NCBI GenBank assembly: GCA_040880485.1
Contig: JBBDIJ010000013.1
Span: 41,497 to 105,496 of the forward strand
DNA length: 64,000 bases
Source of the DNA: JBBDIJ01 sp040880485
GTDB lineage: Bacteria; Bacteroidota; Rhodothermia; Balneolales; Balneolaceae
Reading direction: 5' to 3'
Shown here: one piece after another, positions 35,980 to 43,631 of the stretch
Layout: each line of letters begins with the position of its first letter
Numbering within the stretch: position 1 is the first letter of the stretch
Position numbers and translations under genes: made by a program
Notes under the pieces: generated by a model
What the model saw: only the letters and a program-made list of their open reading frames with translations
The model's database searches: none
What the model was told of the DNA's origin: nothing

Positions 35980-36031
35980 TTCAGGGGCGTATGCTGGCAA
36001 CAGCGTGGGGGTTCGAGTCCCCTCCCGGGTA
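35980..36031 (+). repeat. Copy of the tRNA-Leu(CAG) 3' half (att-type direct repeat)
   Basis: Bases 35980-36022 are identical to 32260-32302 of the intact tRNA-Leu, starting exactly in the anticodon loop and running through the T-arm. The remaining acceptor bases (CTCCCGGGTA) differ at three positions from the intact gene. This 43-bp identity with a break in the anticodon loop is the usual crossover core of tRNA-integrating elements. The 5' half of the tRNA is missing, so no functional tRNA is encoded here. Confidence 0.9.
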
Positions 36032-36040
36032 CAATTGCGA

Positions 36041-36080
36041 AGCCGCAAAGTGAAAAAAACAACACTTTACGGCTTTTTTT
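36041..36080 (+). terminator. Rho-independent terminator after the tRNA-Leu copy
   Basis: AGCCGCAAAGTG (36041-36052) pairs with CACTTTACGGCT (36063-36074) with a single mismatch and is followed by seven T residues. Its position 10 bp behind the tRNA end suggests it is the terminator of the tRNA-Leu transcription unit from which this copy derives. The intact tRNA at 32228 has no comparable hairpin behind it. Confidence 0.8.
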
Positions 36081-36087
36081 ATTTTTC

Positions 36088-36112
36088 ACTGTAAAACAAT
36101 TGTGAAACAAAT
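36088..36112 (+). repeat. Left arm-type repeat of the decayed element
   Basis: The sequence ACTGTAAAACAATTGTGAAAC contains two tandem half-sites (TGTRAAAC) and closely matches ACTGTGAAACTATTGTAAAAC at 39521-39543 next to the integrase start. Paired arm sites at both ends of an island are what a tyrosine integrase would bind during recombination. Confidence 0.6.
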
Positions 36113-36350
36113 ACTCTCTTTTCTCCCCTGAAAACTTGTTTGCATCTTGAGAGTGAACGAGTAAACATTTGCTTCAAATAATATAGTAAAACTTATACAC
36201 TCATCTATTTGGAATACTTTTAGCCAAGAATATATTGTATTTGGTTACAATATGCAGAGTAGACTGACAGTAATTTATTAAATAAGGATGCTTCAAAATC
36301 AGATTTGTAAACATTACTGATAGTAACCATTGATTAATCAAGGACAATTT

Positions 36351-36663
36351 TGATAATCTTCCTTCCCCACTTTCTACTGTTTTAAAGACCATATAACGTA
36401 TTTTCAGAATACAACTGATTTACTTGCTGTTGGAATTGCAATATGGTTTTCTTTCAATGTCCAATATCAAAATAATTCATCGAACTACTTTGAGCTAGGT
36501 AATCAGTTCACACTTTTATCGGTAGCATTGGTATTTTTATTGAACTTGAGACTGAAAGACGATTTTTCAGAGGGGTCGCCATTTGATGGTGTTATTCATT
36601 CATTAATCACCGACATAAGTCAAAATATAAGCTACCAAATTAATTGTATGAGTTCTTTATGGT
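36351..36663 (+). pseudogene. Open frame remnant of a membrane-type protein, no start codon
   Basis: About 100 codons without a stop in strongly AT-rich DNA, from after a TAA near 36350 to a TAA at about 36661-36663. It encodes two hydrophobic stretches (LLAVGIAIWFSFNVQ and FTLLSVALVFLLNL) and a polar tail. There is no ATG near the beginning and no family is recognised, so it is probably a fragment left by a deletion. Its 3' end touches that of the propeller gene on the other strand. The remainder of 36113-36350 shows nothing supportable. Confidence 0.3.
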
Positions 36664-37757
36664 AATTCAAATCGAAATAGATATTCCCAGCTACCAATTA
36701 ATATTTCACTTTTATCATCCGTTTGAAAAACATCTGATATCCACAAAGGGTCTTCGGCGGATGGATGATTAAATTGATATTTACCAGCCATTTGATATGT
36801 ATTATCAGAATTAAGAGTTAGACGAAATAACTCTCTGCGTACAGTGAAGAAAATATCTCCATTGTCCATCAATTTGAATTCAGTAATAGGCCTGATTCCT
36901 CCAAACCCTTCATTAGTTAATTCTTTAAAGAAATCCATAGGGGGTATATCCATTTCTTCAAAAACTGAATACTCAAAAATTAAAGTTCGAGTATGATTGT
37001 GAAGCTCATCAAATACAAAGAGCCACGGTAAGAAATAATAATTGGCGACAAAATCATTCTCTCGGTTTAATGAGACCCTCGGTGTATTAAACATTTGAGG
37101 TTGATACCCTGCCGGAATAATGCGGGGCATCATCGTCCTGACTGTGTCAGCCAAATTATCCATTGAATATATAACCAATCGCCCTTGATTAGGATTATTG
37201 GGTGCCACTCCTCTACTCAAGGAATTTTCCATTAATAATAGACTATCATTCAAATCTAAAAAAGATAAATTATTTTCTTGTCCTATAAAATTCATTCCAC
37301 TTGAATAAACATTAGTTCGACCATTACTCGCATCAACTGCATAAATGTGCCAGCTATTAGATTTCAAATTCCTGATTATTCCATGTTCTCCGGGACCTGC
37401 CCCTTCACTTGTAAGTGGTCCATCAGCAGTTCCATCAAAATTTATTTCAAAAATAGCATTTCCAATTCCATCATAGATATATAATCTGTCACCGATTTGA
37501 GTAAACTTCGATAAATGTCCGATCTGTAAATCAACATCATCTATTATACTATAAATAATATTATTCTCATTGAGTTGAATATATTGAGTATCCAATTCAT
37601 CCAGATTTAAATAATGGAAAGGTTCAGATGCTACAAATTCATTTAATACATTCGAAACTGTTTCCGGCGGGTCAATTTTAATACTTCCTGAACATCCAAA
37701 ACATACTATGATCAGATTACCAAATAGAATAAATTTTATTAGCACTGCATTTACCAT
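36657..37757 (-). CDS. 6-bladed beta-propeller lipoprotein (island copy)
   Basis: 366 residues with a lipoprotein signal (ILFGNLIIVCFGC). The body matches the Bacteroidota 6-bladed beta-propeller family seen three more times at 58-64 kb. Shared blade features are LSKFTQIGDRLYIYDGIGNAIFEINFDG, the GAGPGEH turn after blade 1 and the late LMDNGDIFFTVRRELFRLTL blade. In relatives these lipoproteins sit next to small exported peptides; here a double-glycine-leader peptide remnant lies 335 bp upstream on the same strand. The gene is much richer in A+T than the flanking chromosome, which fits arrival with the tRNA-Leu element. Function unknown; no catalytic residues are recognisable. Confidence 0.85.
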   Translation of the reverse strand: MVNAVLIKFILFGNLIIVCFGCSGSIKIDPPETVSNVLNEFVASEPFHYLNLDELDTQYIQLNENNIIYSIIDDVDLQIGHLSKFTQIGDRLYIYDGIGNAIFEINFDGTADGPLTSEGAGPGEHGIIRNLKSNSWHIYAVDASNGRTNVYSSGMNFIGQENNLSFLDLNDSLLLMENSLSRGVAPNNPNQGRLVIYSMDNLADTVRTMMPRIIPAGYQPQMFNTPRVSLNRENDFVANYYFLPWLFVFDELHNHTRTLIFEYSVFEEMDIPPMDFFKELTNEGFGGIRPITEFKLMDNGDIFFTVRRELFRLTLNSDNTYQMAGKYQFNHPSAEDPLWISDVFQTDDKSEILIGSWEYLFRFELP

Positions 37758-38092
37758 TACATAAAACTTTTGTTTAGTGAATAATTGAAAACCGAAAAAT
37801 AAATCTTAAGGTATAGTCCCCCAGATTTAATTTGTGACTTTCAGTCAAATTGGTATGAAATAATAAGTTCAAAAAGTTCTTGTCCATAATCATTTAATTG
37901 TACTTGGCAAATTCAAGGATACGTTACACCACGGGTTATACCGCTAAAAGTACCAGATTCCTTGCCAGCAACCGTCACGGGTATATTACATCCATCCTAC
38001 AGAGTACATAATAAGCCCTACCTCACAACCATTATAAATACAGGCTTAAGGATAACACCCGCAATACATCTCCAGTATAATTTCCACATGTA

Positions 38093-38170
38093 TTACCACC
38101 CACTACCCGCCATCAACTTCTTCATTTCAACACGGCCAAGTACCTGCCCAATATTGAGCAACTCTTTCAT
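38093..38170 (-). pseudogene. Double-glycine-type leader peptide gene, frameshifted
   Basis: A short reading frame from an ATG at 38168-38170 with a GGGGAG ribosome site 5-10 nt upstream. It encodes a 25-residue peptide ending at TAA: a charged N-terminus, NIGQVLGRVEMKKLMAGSG and then stop. This has the pattern of Bacteroidota bacteriocin/RiPP-type leaders (LxxLGxxLxRxEMKKIxGG). Skipping one base after the GSG turns the stop into a continuing core, GGNTCGNYTGDV, so a single-base frameshift probably truncated the core. Further stops follow, and 37758-38092 otherwise contains only broken frames. It stands upstream of the propeller lipoprotein on the same strand. Too short for standard gene calling. 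Confidence 0.55.
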
Positions 38171-38379
38171 AAAGCTCCCCTTTTTTTTTACAATTACTTT
38201 ATTGGTTCGTTGAACACCGCTATACCTTAACTGAATGTTTACTGAAATATAGCAGGTTCAGTTTTTGGCGCGTCTTATTAAAATTTCTCTAAACTCCGTA
38301 GAAACATTAGGATAAGTTCATTTATTATAATGAATTTTCCTAAGTGGCTTACCCCCCTAACTACTGGACAGTGTATCTG

Positions 38380-38960
38380 TTAAGATTCTCCATAGGATGA
38401 TCCGTTACAAGAGCTTTTTTAAGCACCATTTCTTTTACCATATCAATACCCAAACTCAGCAGGTAATTGTATGGACTCAGGCACATCTTCAAATTCATAT
38501 CGGCTGCAAATCACCCGATCTAAAATGTTGTGATAGGATTTGATATGTGCGTTTTGCTCCGGCCTGGTCGGTTTGGTAAACTCCTAAGTAATTTGCCTGT
38601 CGGCAACTTGCTGCTGAAACACCTACTATTCCATTTGTGAGCAATTGTCATTGCGCACGTAGATCGCAAAGATCTGATCAAAAAGCCCAACCACATGTTT
38701 GGCCTCGATGGTTAGGGACTTTTTTTTTAAAAAAAGTGCATCTTTAATCATCAGTTGGAGCTCTTTCTCAGCAATAATCTGCTTAAGCATTCGATTGTTG
38801 GAAAGCAGCTATACGTTCTGCCTGCAGAGCTGGTCATCACCACGGTTATCTAGAGCAGACTCGCCATGGCTTTCAAATTTCTGTTTCCACTTATACAAGC
38901 TTGATTGGGAAACATTAACATCACTAGATGCTTTGGCGATTCCTTATGGTATAGTTATAT
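38380..38960 (-). pseudogene. IS3-family transposase remnants (OrfA and OrfB pieces)
   Basis: Conceptual translation of the minus strand shows an OrfA-like helix-turn-helix (SDVNVSQSSLYKWKQKFESHG) with stops on both sides, then MLKQIIAEKELQLMIKDALF. Further downstream is an OrfB integrase-core end, EFTKPTRPEQNAHIKSYHN followed by ILDRVICSRYEFEDVPES. Several stop codons and frame changes interrupt it, so no active transposase remains. The middle of OrfB, with its first two catalytic acidic residues, is missing. Terminal inverted repeats were not identified with confidence. The flanks 38171-38379 and 38961-39050 show no gene. Confidence 0.7.
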
Positions 38961-39052
38961 GAATGGCTGCTAATTTTTCGGATTTACTCCAGGTTTATCT
39001 GTGTGTTTAGATAATCACAAATTATAAACTTTACAGGTTTAATTTGTGTCTA

Positions 39053-39166
39053 GGAGTCTGTCGGGCTTGAAAAATACACCCATTGTTTTTATTGAACTTA
39101 GAGGATATTTTAGAAATCACCGATTCAATAAAAACAGGGACTTAGAGGAGAAGTCCGACAGACTCC
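39053..39166. mobile_element. MITE-like insertion with 16-bp terminal inverted repeats and TA duplication
   Basis: The left end GGAGTCTGTCGGGCTT (39053-39068) and the inverted right end at 39151-39166 match at 15 of 16 positions. The 114-bp element is flanked by TA on both sides (39051-39052 and 39167-39168), the target duplication of IS630/Tc1-mariner-type transposons. It carries no gene of its own and is inserted in or at the end of the integrase remnant. A full-length parent element is not in this window. Confidence 0.65.
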
Positions 39167-39487
39167 TAAGACAAAGAAATCGGCCTTTTGCCTGGACCGC
39201 ATTCGCTCGCGAATGGCCTTTGCCGATTCTGATCCGTTTTTACTTAATTCGGATTGTACTTTTTGGACCTGGCTTCGTTTATTTCGCAACGTTTCATTTA
39301 GAACGCTTGCATTTGGATGGTTTTTCCGGATGATCTCTTTCTCCGGGTTCCAGTGCTTGTCCAATACGGACACGCCTGTTGATATGTATTTATGCTTGCG
39401 GTTGTGAGTGATTCTCAAGTAGATTGGATATTCCCCGTTCTTCTTCTGAAAATCCTTTCGCAGATAGAAGTGAAATGATGTTGTCAT
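39125..39487 (-). pseudogene. Tyrosine integrase stump (Arm DNA-binding domain only)
   Basis: The ATG at 39485-39487 opens a frame whose first 105 or so residues are the N-terminal Arm-binding domain of Bacteroidota tyrosine integrases: FHFYLRKDFQKKNGEYPIYL, RKHKYISTGVSVLDKHWNPE and the helical linker after it. At 39168 the frame enters the MITE-like insertion and ends within it. The core-binding and catalytic domains (R-H-R-Y) are absent; beyond the MITE only IS3 debris is found. Its start lies 34 bp from a pair of arm-type repeats (39521-39543), as expected for an integrase gene at the end of its own element. Confidence 0.85.
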
Positions 39488-39520
39488 AGTTGCTTTACCG
39501 TCTGATGATATATCTGTTTT

Positions 39521-39543
39521 ACTGTGAAACTATTGTAAAACAT
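39521..39543 (+). repeat. Right arm-type repeat of the decayed element
   Basis: ACTGTGAAACTATTGTAAAAC carries two TGTRAAAC half-sites and corresponds to the left repeat at 36088-36112. It sits between the integrase start and the last tRNA-Leu end fragment. Confidence 0.6.
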
Positions 39544-39657
39544 TTTTGTGATTTCCTGTCCTTTCGACAGTGAAAGATAACCACAAAACACCACCTAATT
39601 CGGCATAATTAGGGTTTTAAGACACTTTTTTTGTTGAGATATGACATCCCAATCACT

Positions 39658-39673
39658 CCCCCCTGGGCACTTC
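39658..39673 (+). repeat. 16-bp copy of the tRNA-Leu 3' terminus (outer att end)
   Basis: CCCCCCTGGGCACTTC is identical to the end of the intact tRNA-Leu including four bases beyond it (32300-32315). It marks the outer, right-hand junction of the element array with chromosomal DNA. AT-rich element DNA ends here and ordinary composition resumes. Confidence 0.65.
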
Positions 39674-39780
39674 AGAAAAGCCTAAGTGTTCTGTAATACC
39701 TTTTCGCCGTTAGGCCGGTTTCTACCTCCCTTACCTCTTTCAGCCTTTCAGCACGTTACTAAAGTGTTCGGGATGGTTCA

Positions 39781-40002
39781 CTACATTCGCTCCCGGCTTT
39801 CTCTAACAGCACTATTCAATGAATCCAGATCCAATCCCGTATTTACGCCCTCAATATCCAGTGGGGACCCTTCCGGTTTCACCGGTTTCAGAATAAAGGT
39901 TTCACCCCCCCGCTTTTTAATGGCCACCTCTCCCTCCAAACGCGCTTCATCCAGCAATTTGGCCAGTTTTTGCCTTGCTTGTGAGTATGTGTAGACTTTC
40001 AT
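39781..40002 (-). CDS. Phd/YefM-like antitoxin
   Basis: 73 residues. The N-terminal DNA-binding fold MKVYTYSQARQKLAKLLDEA with the following EVAIKKRGGETFILKPV strand pair is the usual pattern of type II antitoxins of the Phd/YefM class; a short polar C-terminus would wrap the toxin. It overlaps the stop of the upstream PIN-domain fragment by 4 bp (ATGA), so the pair were one operon, with toxin first, the reverse of the commonest order. Stop TAG. It lies just outside the right end of the tRNA-Leu element. Confidence 0.8.
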   Translation of the reverse strand: MKVYTYSQARQKLAKLLDEARLEGEVAIKKRGGETFILKPVKPEGSPLDIEGVNTGLDLDSLNSAVRESRERM

Positions 40003-40302
40003 TTTTCTATCTCCAATATGTGAATTTGAAGTAGTTTCGCTATATCTACCATCTTCTTATCCAAACTCAATAATGGCGTCCGATATTGTTTGGCACAATC
40101 CAATACGAAACCGGCATAAGCATAGATGCCAAATTTGTCCGCCAAATCGATTGCCTGAGTCAACCTCACAGGGGTCCTGCGAATTGGAATCCGAATAAAT
40201 TGCTTAATGGTTGCTTTTGCATCTGTTTTTGAAATCCAATTCCGCTTCATCATGGCAGAGAGTGCACTTCCAAGTTCTGCATCCAGACTTGCCGGTGATT
40301 GC
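39999..40302 (-). pseudogene. PIN-domain toxin, N-terminally truncated
   Basis: The frame carries the second half of a VapC-like PIN nuclease: SLDAELGSALSAM, then TQAIDLADKFGIYAYAGFVLDCAKQYRTPLLS in two blocks and LDKKMVDIAKLLQIHIL. The catalytic acidic residue expected in the first strand is missing: upstream of about 40302 the frame loses similarity and runs into a stop near 40345. An internal ATG at 40251-40253 could still give an 84-residue product without the active site. Probably inactive. The segment 40303-40581 contains no gene I can support, although a minus-strand open frame (ending in DYLFLEIHDDYRASLRVARV) may be another relic. Confidence 0.65.
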
Positions 40303-40581
40303 AGATCGCAACCCTGGCAACCCTCAGTGACGCCCGGTAGTCGTCATGAATCTCCAGGAAGAGATAGTCCGCTTCGTTCACCATCCCCAGAAATCGGGTG
40401 TTGGTGGTCTCCCAAGGTAACTCGCTGCAAAGCAGTTTTACTGCCTGCTGCCCGGACGGCTCCTCCTGTTTATAGCAATGAATCGACCAGTTGTATTGGA
40501 AGCTATAAGAACCATGTGAACGAAATAGACACGCGGTCCGGTTGGAGTGATACGCCCTCTTCAAAGAAGACTCCCAGAACC

Positions 40582-41784
40582 ATGCCCGCATACATCCGGA
40601 CCATTGAAACCCTCCCTCCTCCCTACAGATATAACCAGGATCTTATCCGGGAACAGATGAAAGAGCAAGTGGCTGAAGATGAAGTGCAGAAACGCCTCAT
40701 TCATGCGATCTACAGCCGTTCAGGTATCAAACACCGCCACTCTGTACTGCCAGACTTCCAGGATGCAGGTGTGTGCCTGCTCTATGAGGGAACCGATTTT
40801 TCAGCGCCAGGGACCTCTGCAAGAAACCGTGTGTACGAAGAGGAGGCGAGAAAACTATATACCGGGCTGGCCCGAAAACTGCTGGAGAAGAGCAACGGTC
40901 TGAAACCGGAATCCGTGACGCATCTCATCACCATATCCTGCACCGGATTCTATGCCCCCGGCCCGGATTACGACGTCATTCGGGCGCTTGGCCTCTCGCC
41001 TCGCACCGAACGCTACCATCTCTGCTTTATGGGTTGTTACGCCTCCCTTCCCGGCCTCAAGCTCGCCTCCCGAATCTGCGAAACAGAACCGGATGCGGTG
41101 GTTCTTGTACTCTCAGTAGAACTCTGTACTCTTCACTTTCAGGGAGGCCTGACCACAGATGACCTCATCTCCGCTTCTGTCTTTGCAGACGGAGCTGCAG
41201 GAGCCATTGTTACCGGACATCAGCCCGATGAAAATCGGCACTTTCGCATCCGGGGGTTCGAGTCGGTCATCCTGTCGGAAGGGGCCGATCAGATGGCGTG
41301 GACGATTGGCGATCACGGTTTCAACATGGTTCTCTCCAGCTACATTCCGGACATCCTGGCCCGAAATTTAAATCCCTTTCTGGACCAGGCTCTCGACCAT
41401 TTACACATAAATCGTGACCAGATAGACCGATGGGCGCTCCATCCGGGAGGGCGTGCCATCATCGATCGCGCCGAAAAAAGTCTGTGCCTTCCGGCCGAGG
41501 CGCTCGCCCCTTCACGAACCGTCCTCTCTGAATATGGCAACATGAGTAGTGCGACACTGCTGTTTGTCCTGAAAGAGATGCTGGAACATACCGAGCCGGA
41601 ACAGGAGGAGGAGACGGTGATGGCCATGGCATTTGGCCCCGGTATCACATTCGAAAGCGGCCTCTTCTCTCTCATTCGAACTCTGGAGGAGAGTCGTGGG
41701 GCTGGCGAAAAGCATGGCAGCTCCACCGCGCGGGACAGGGGCAGAGCGCTTAACCGCCGGAAACCGGACGCGCAGAGGGCATGA
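40582..41784 (+). CDS. Type III polyketide synthase (chalcone/alkylresorcinol synthase family)
   Basis: 400 residues from the ATG at 40582; an open extension to 40207 has no family similarity and is discarded. The thiolase-fold triad is complete: Cys152 in LCFMGCYASLPG, His287 in RWALHPGGRAII and Asn320 in SEYGNMSSATLLF. Other family blocks are TISCTGFYAPGPDYDVI and AFGPGITFESGLF. Such enzymes condense a starter acyl-CoA, often long-chain in bacteria, with malonyl-CoA to give resorcinols or pyrones. The stop overlaps the next gene's start (ATGA). With the methyltransferase and flavin hydroxylase downstream it resembles the SrsA-SrsB-SrsC phenolic lipid pathway of Streptomyces. Confidence 0.92.
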   Translation: MPAYIRTIETLPPPYRYNQDLIREQMKEQVAEDEVQKRLIHAIYSRSGIKHRHSVLPDFQDAGVCLLYEGTDFSAPGTSARNRVYEEEARKLYTGLARKLLEKSNGLKPESVTHLITISCTGFYAPGPDYDVIRALGLSPRTERYHLCFMGCYASLPGLKLASRICETEPDAVVLVLSVELCTLHFQGGLTTDDLISASVFADGAAGAIVTGHQPDENRHFRIRGFESVILSEGADQMAWTIGDHGFNMVLSSYIPDILARNLNPFLDQALDHLHINRDQIDRWALHPGGRAIIDRAEKSLCLPAEALAPSRTVLSEYGNMSSATLLFVLKEMLEHTEPEQEEETVMAMAFGPGITFESGLFSLIRTLEESRGAGEKHGSSTARDRGRALNRRKPDAQRA

Positions 41785-42473
41785 CACTGTTCCTGAAACA
41801 CCGTGCAACGGATCTTGAAGAGCAGATGGATGACCCGGACTGCCATCCGGATAAGCTGCGCCGAACCTACCGTCAGTTCTCCATACTGAACCGTGCCATC
41901 ACCCGCTGGAGATCGATATTTGATTCGAGCATCGTTCCAATGGCCCGCAGGGATCAACCGTTGAGAATCCTGGACATCGGTTGCGGGGGCGGAGACCTGA
42001 TACGCACTCTTGCCAAATGGTGCAGGCGCGAAGGCATCGATGCAGAACTGATGGGCATCGATCCGGAACCGAGAGCCATCGCCTACGCTCAATCCCGACC
42101 CATACCCGATACGGCCCGGTTCCGACAGGCATGGGCGCAGGAGTTGATTTCCGATGAGCCACCATTCGATCTGGTTTTCTCCAACCACCTGCTCCACCAC
42201 CTCACCCCGCAGGAGTTGCTGAACCTCTGTCAAACCTCGTCCCGCCTCGCCAAACAGCTTGTACTGTTTAACGATATACGAAGGTCCGACATCGGAATGG
42301 CTGCATTTGCCCTCACCGCACCGCTGCTCTTTCACCGCTCGTTCATCGCCAGAGACGGCATCACCTCCATCCGGAGAAGCTACACACCCGACGAGCTTGC
42401 ACGCATCGTGCCGGAGGGCTGGAGGGTAGAGAATCGAATCCCATTCAGACTGCTCCTGATCCATGAACCCTGA
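41781..42473 (+). CDS. SAM-dependent methyltransferase of the type III PKS operon
   Basis: 230 residues. Class I Rossmann methyltransferase motifs are LRILDIGCGGGDLIRTLA (SAM loop, about 62-79), MGIDPEPRAIAYA (acidic ribose-binding residue), FDLVFSNHLLHHLTPQELL and a closing FRLLLIHEP strand. Translational coupling with the polyketide synthase upstream (4-bp overlap) and the flavoprotein downstream (11-bp overlap) points to modification of the polyketide, for example O- or C-methylation of a resorcinol ring. The acceptor atom cannot be read from sequence. Confidence 0.9.
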   Translation: MTLFLKHRATDLEEQMDDPDCHPDKLRRTYRQFSILNRAITRWRSIFDSSIVPMARRDQPLRILDIGCGGGDLIRTLAKWCRREGIDAELMGIDPEPRAIAYAQSRPIPDTARFRQAWAQELISDEPPFDLVFSNHLLHHLTPQELLNLCQTSSRLAKQLVLFNDIRRSDIGMAAFALTAPLLFHRSFIARDGITSIRRSYTPDELARIVPEGWRVENRIPFRLLLIHEP

Positions 42474-43620
42474 AAAAACCACCGTACTTGTGATCGGTGG
42501 CGGAGCCGCCGGACTCTATATGGCGCTTCTGTTGCTGAAGAACGGCATCGATTGCCGTGTGATCGAACAGCGGAAGACGATCCGGCCCGACTCAAGATCT
42601 CTCGGAATTCACCCCGTCTCTCTGGAACTGTTTCATCGCCTCGACATCGCTGAACCGTTCATCGAAAGAGGGGTTAAAATTGAGCAAGGACATGCCTTTC
42701 ATGACCACCAGAAGATCGGCTCCATCTCCTTGCATAAAACCCCGAAACCATTCAACTACATCCTCTCGCTTCCCCAGGCCCAAACGGAGAGGCTGCTCGA
42801 ACAGCAGGTACAGCAGATCTCTCCCGATGTGATCTGCAGAGGCGAAGAGTTCACTGGATTCGAAGTGCAGGACAGTGGGATCACAGTCAGGACCAAACGG
42901 GAGGGCAGTGCCTTCGTGAGACAAGCGGATTGGTTGGTGGGGTGCGACGGCAAATGGAGCCAGGTCCGGGAGCACGCAGTCATCGCGTTTTCAGGGGGGA
43001 GGTACGACGATACCTATATGATGAGCGACCTGCCCGACCACTCCACTCTGGGTAGCGATGCGGCCATCTGGCTTCACCGGGAGGGCCTGATAGAGTCCTT
43101 TCCCATCCCGCGAGGCCTGCGCCGATGGGTCGCCAAAACAGACCGTTACATCGAGAATCCGCAGATGGAGGAGCTCATTTCGATGGTGCGCAGACGAACC
43201 GGCATCAAACTGGCGGAAAACCCATCTTTCGGCGTCAGCAGTTTCGGTGTTCAGCACTTCCTGGCCGACACCCTGGTTTCGGGCCCCGTACTGCTTGCGG
43301 GAGACAGCGCTCATGTGGTGAGCCCCATCGGCGGGCAGGGGATGAACCTGGGGTGGCTCACCTCCGATGCCATCGGCCGTGCCCTGGCAAGTGTGATCCA
43401 TGGACGGGCTCAACCGGATCTGCTTTTAAAAACGTCCCGGCGGCAGAGACGAATGGCGAAACAGGTGGCAAGACGGGCAGAAATGAACATGCGGCTCGGC
43501 CGCAGGCAGAGGTGGCCTTTTCTTCGAAAGGCTCTTCTGCATATCATGCTGGCACCGCCACTTCGCACCCTCCTGCCCGGCTTGTTTACAATGCGCGGGC
43601 TGGGACGGTGGCCAGTCTAA
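42463..43620 (+). CDS. FAD-dependent aromatic-ring monooxygenase of the type III PKS operon
   Basis: 385 residues of the p-hydroxybenzoate hydroxylase-like group. The FAD Rossmann loop VLVIGGGAAGLYMALLLL (about 8-25), the DG motif LVGCDGKWSQVRE near 158 and the second FAD motif GPVLLAGDSAHVVSPIGGQGMN near 280 are in order. Family enzymes hydroxylate aromatic rings with NAD(P)H and O2. As last gene of the three-gene unit it would turn a methylated alkylresorcinol into a hydroquinone or quinone, as SrsC does. A basic amphipathic C-terminus (RRQRRMAKQVARRAEM) may help membrane contact. It converges with the ThuA gene 11 bp away. Confidence 0.9.
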   Translation: MNPEKTTVLVIGGGAAGLYMALLLLKNGIDCRVIEQRKTIRPDSRSLGIHPVSLELFHRLDIAEPFIERGVKIEQGHAFHDHQKIGSISLHKTPKPFNYILSLPQAQTERLLEQQVQQISPDVICRGEEFTGFEVQDSGITVRTKREGSAFVRQADWLVGCDGKWSQVREHAVIAFSGGRYDDTYMMSDLPDHSTLGSDAAIWLHREGLIESFPIPRGLRRWVAKTDRYIENPQMEELISMVRRRTGIKLAENPSFGVSSFGVQHFLADTLVSGPVLLAGDSAHVVSPIGGQGMNLGWLTSDAIGRALASVIHGRAQPDLLLKTSRRQRRMAKQVARRAEMNMRLGRRQRWPFLRKALLHIMLAPPLRTLLPGLFTMRGLGRWPV

Positions 43621-43631
43621 TGGATAAAAGG

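Noticed and set aside
36201..36392. 63-codon minus-strand frame
   Set aside because: No ribosome site, no family, and it overlaps the stop-free frame on the other strand; probably chance.
37962..38213. 83-codon plus-strand frame over the leader peptide region
   Set aside because: It is the antisense of the double-glycine-leader region with His/Pro/Thr-rich random composition.
40207..40581. 125-residue extension of the type III polyketide synthase
   Set aside because: No similarity to the family, and low-complexity composition; the ATG at 40582 fits the normal start of these synthases.
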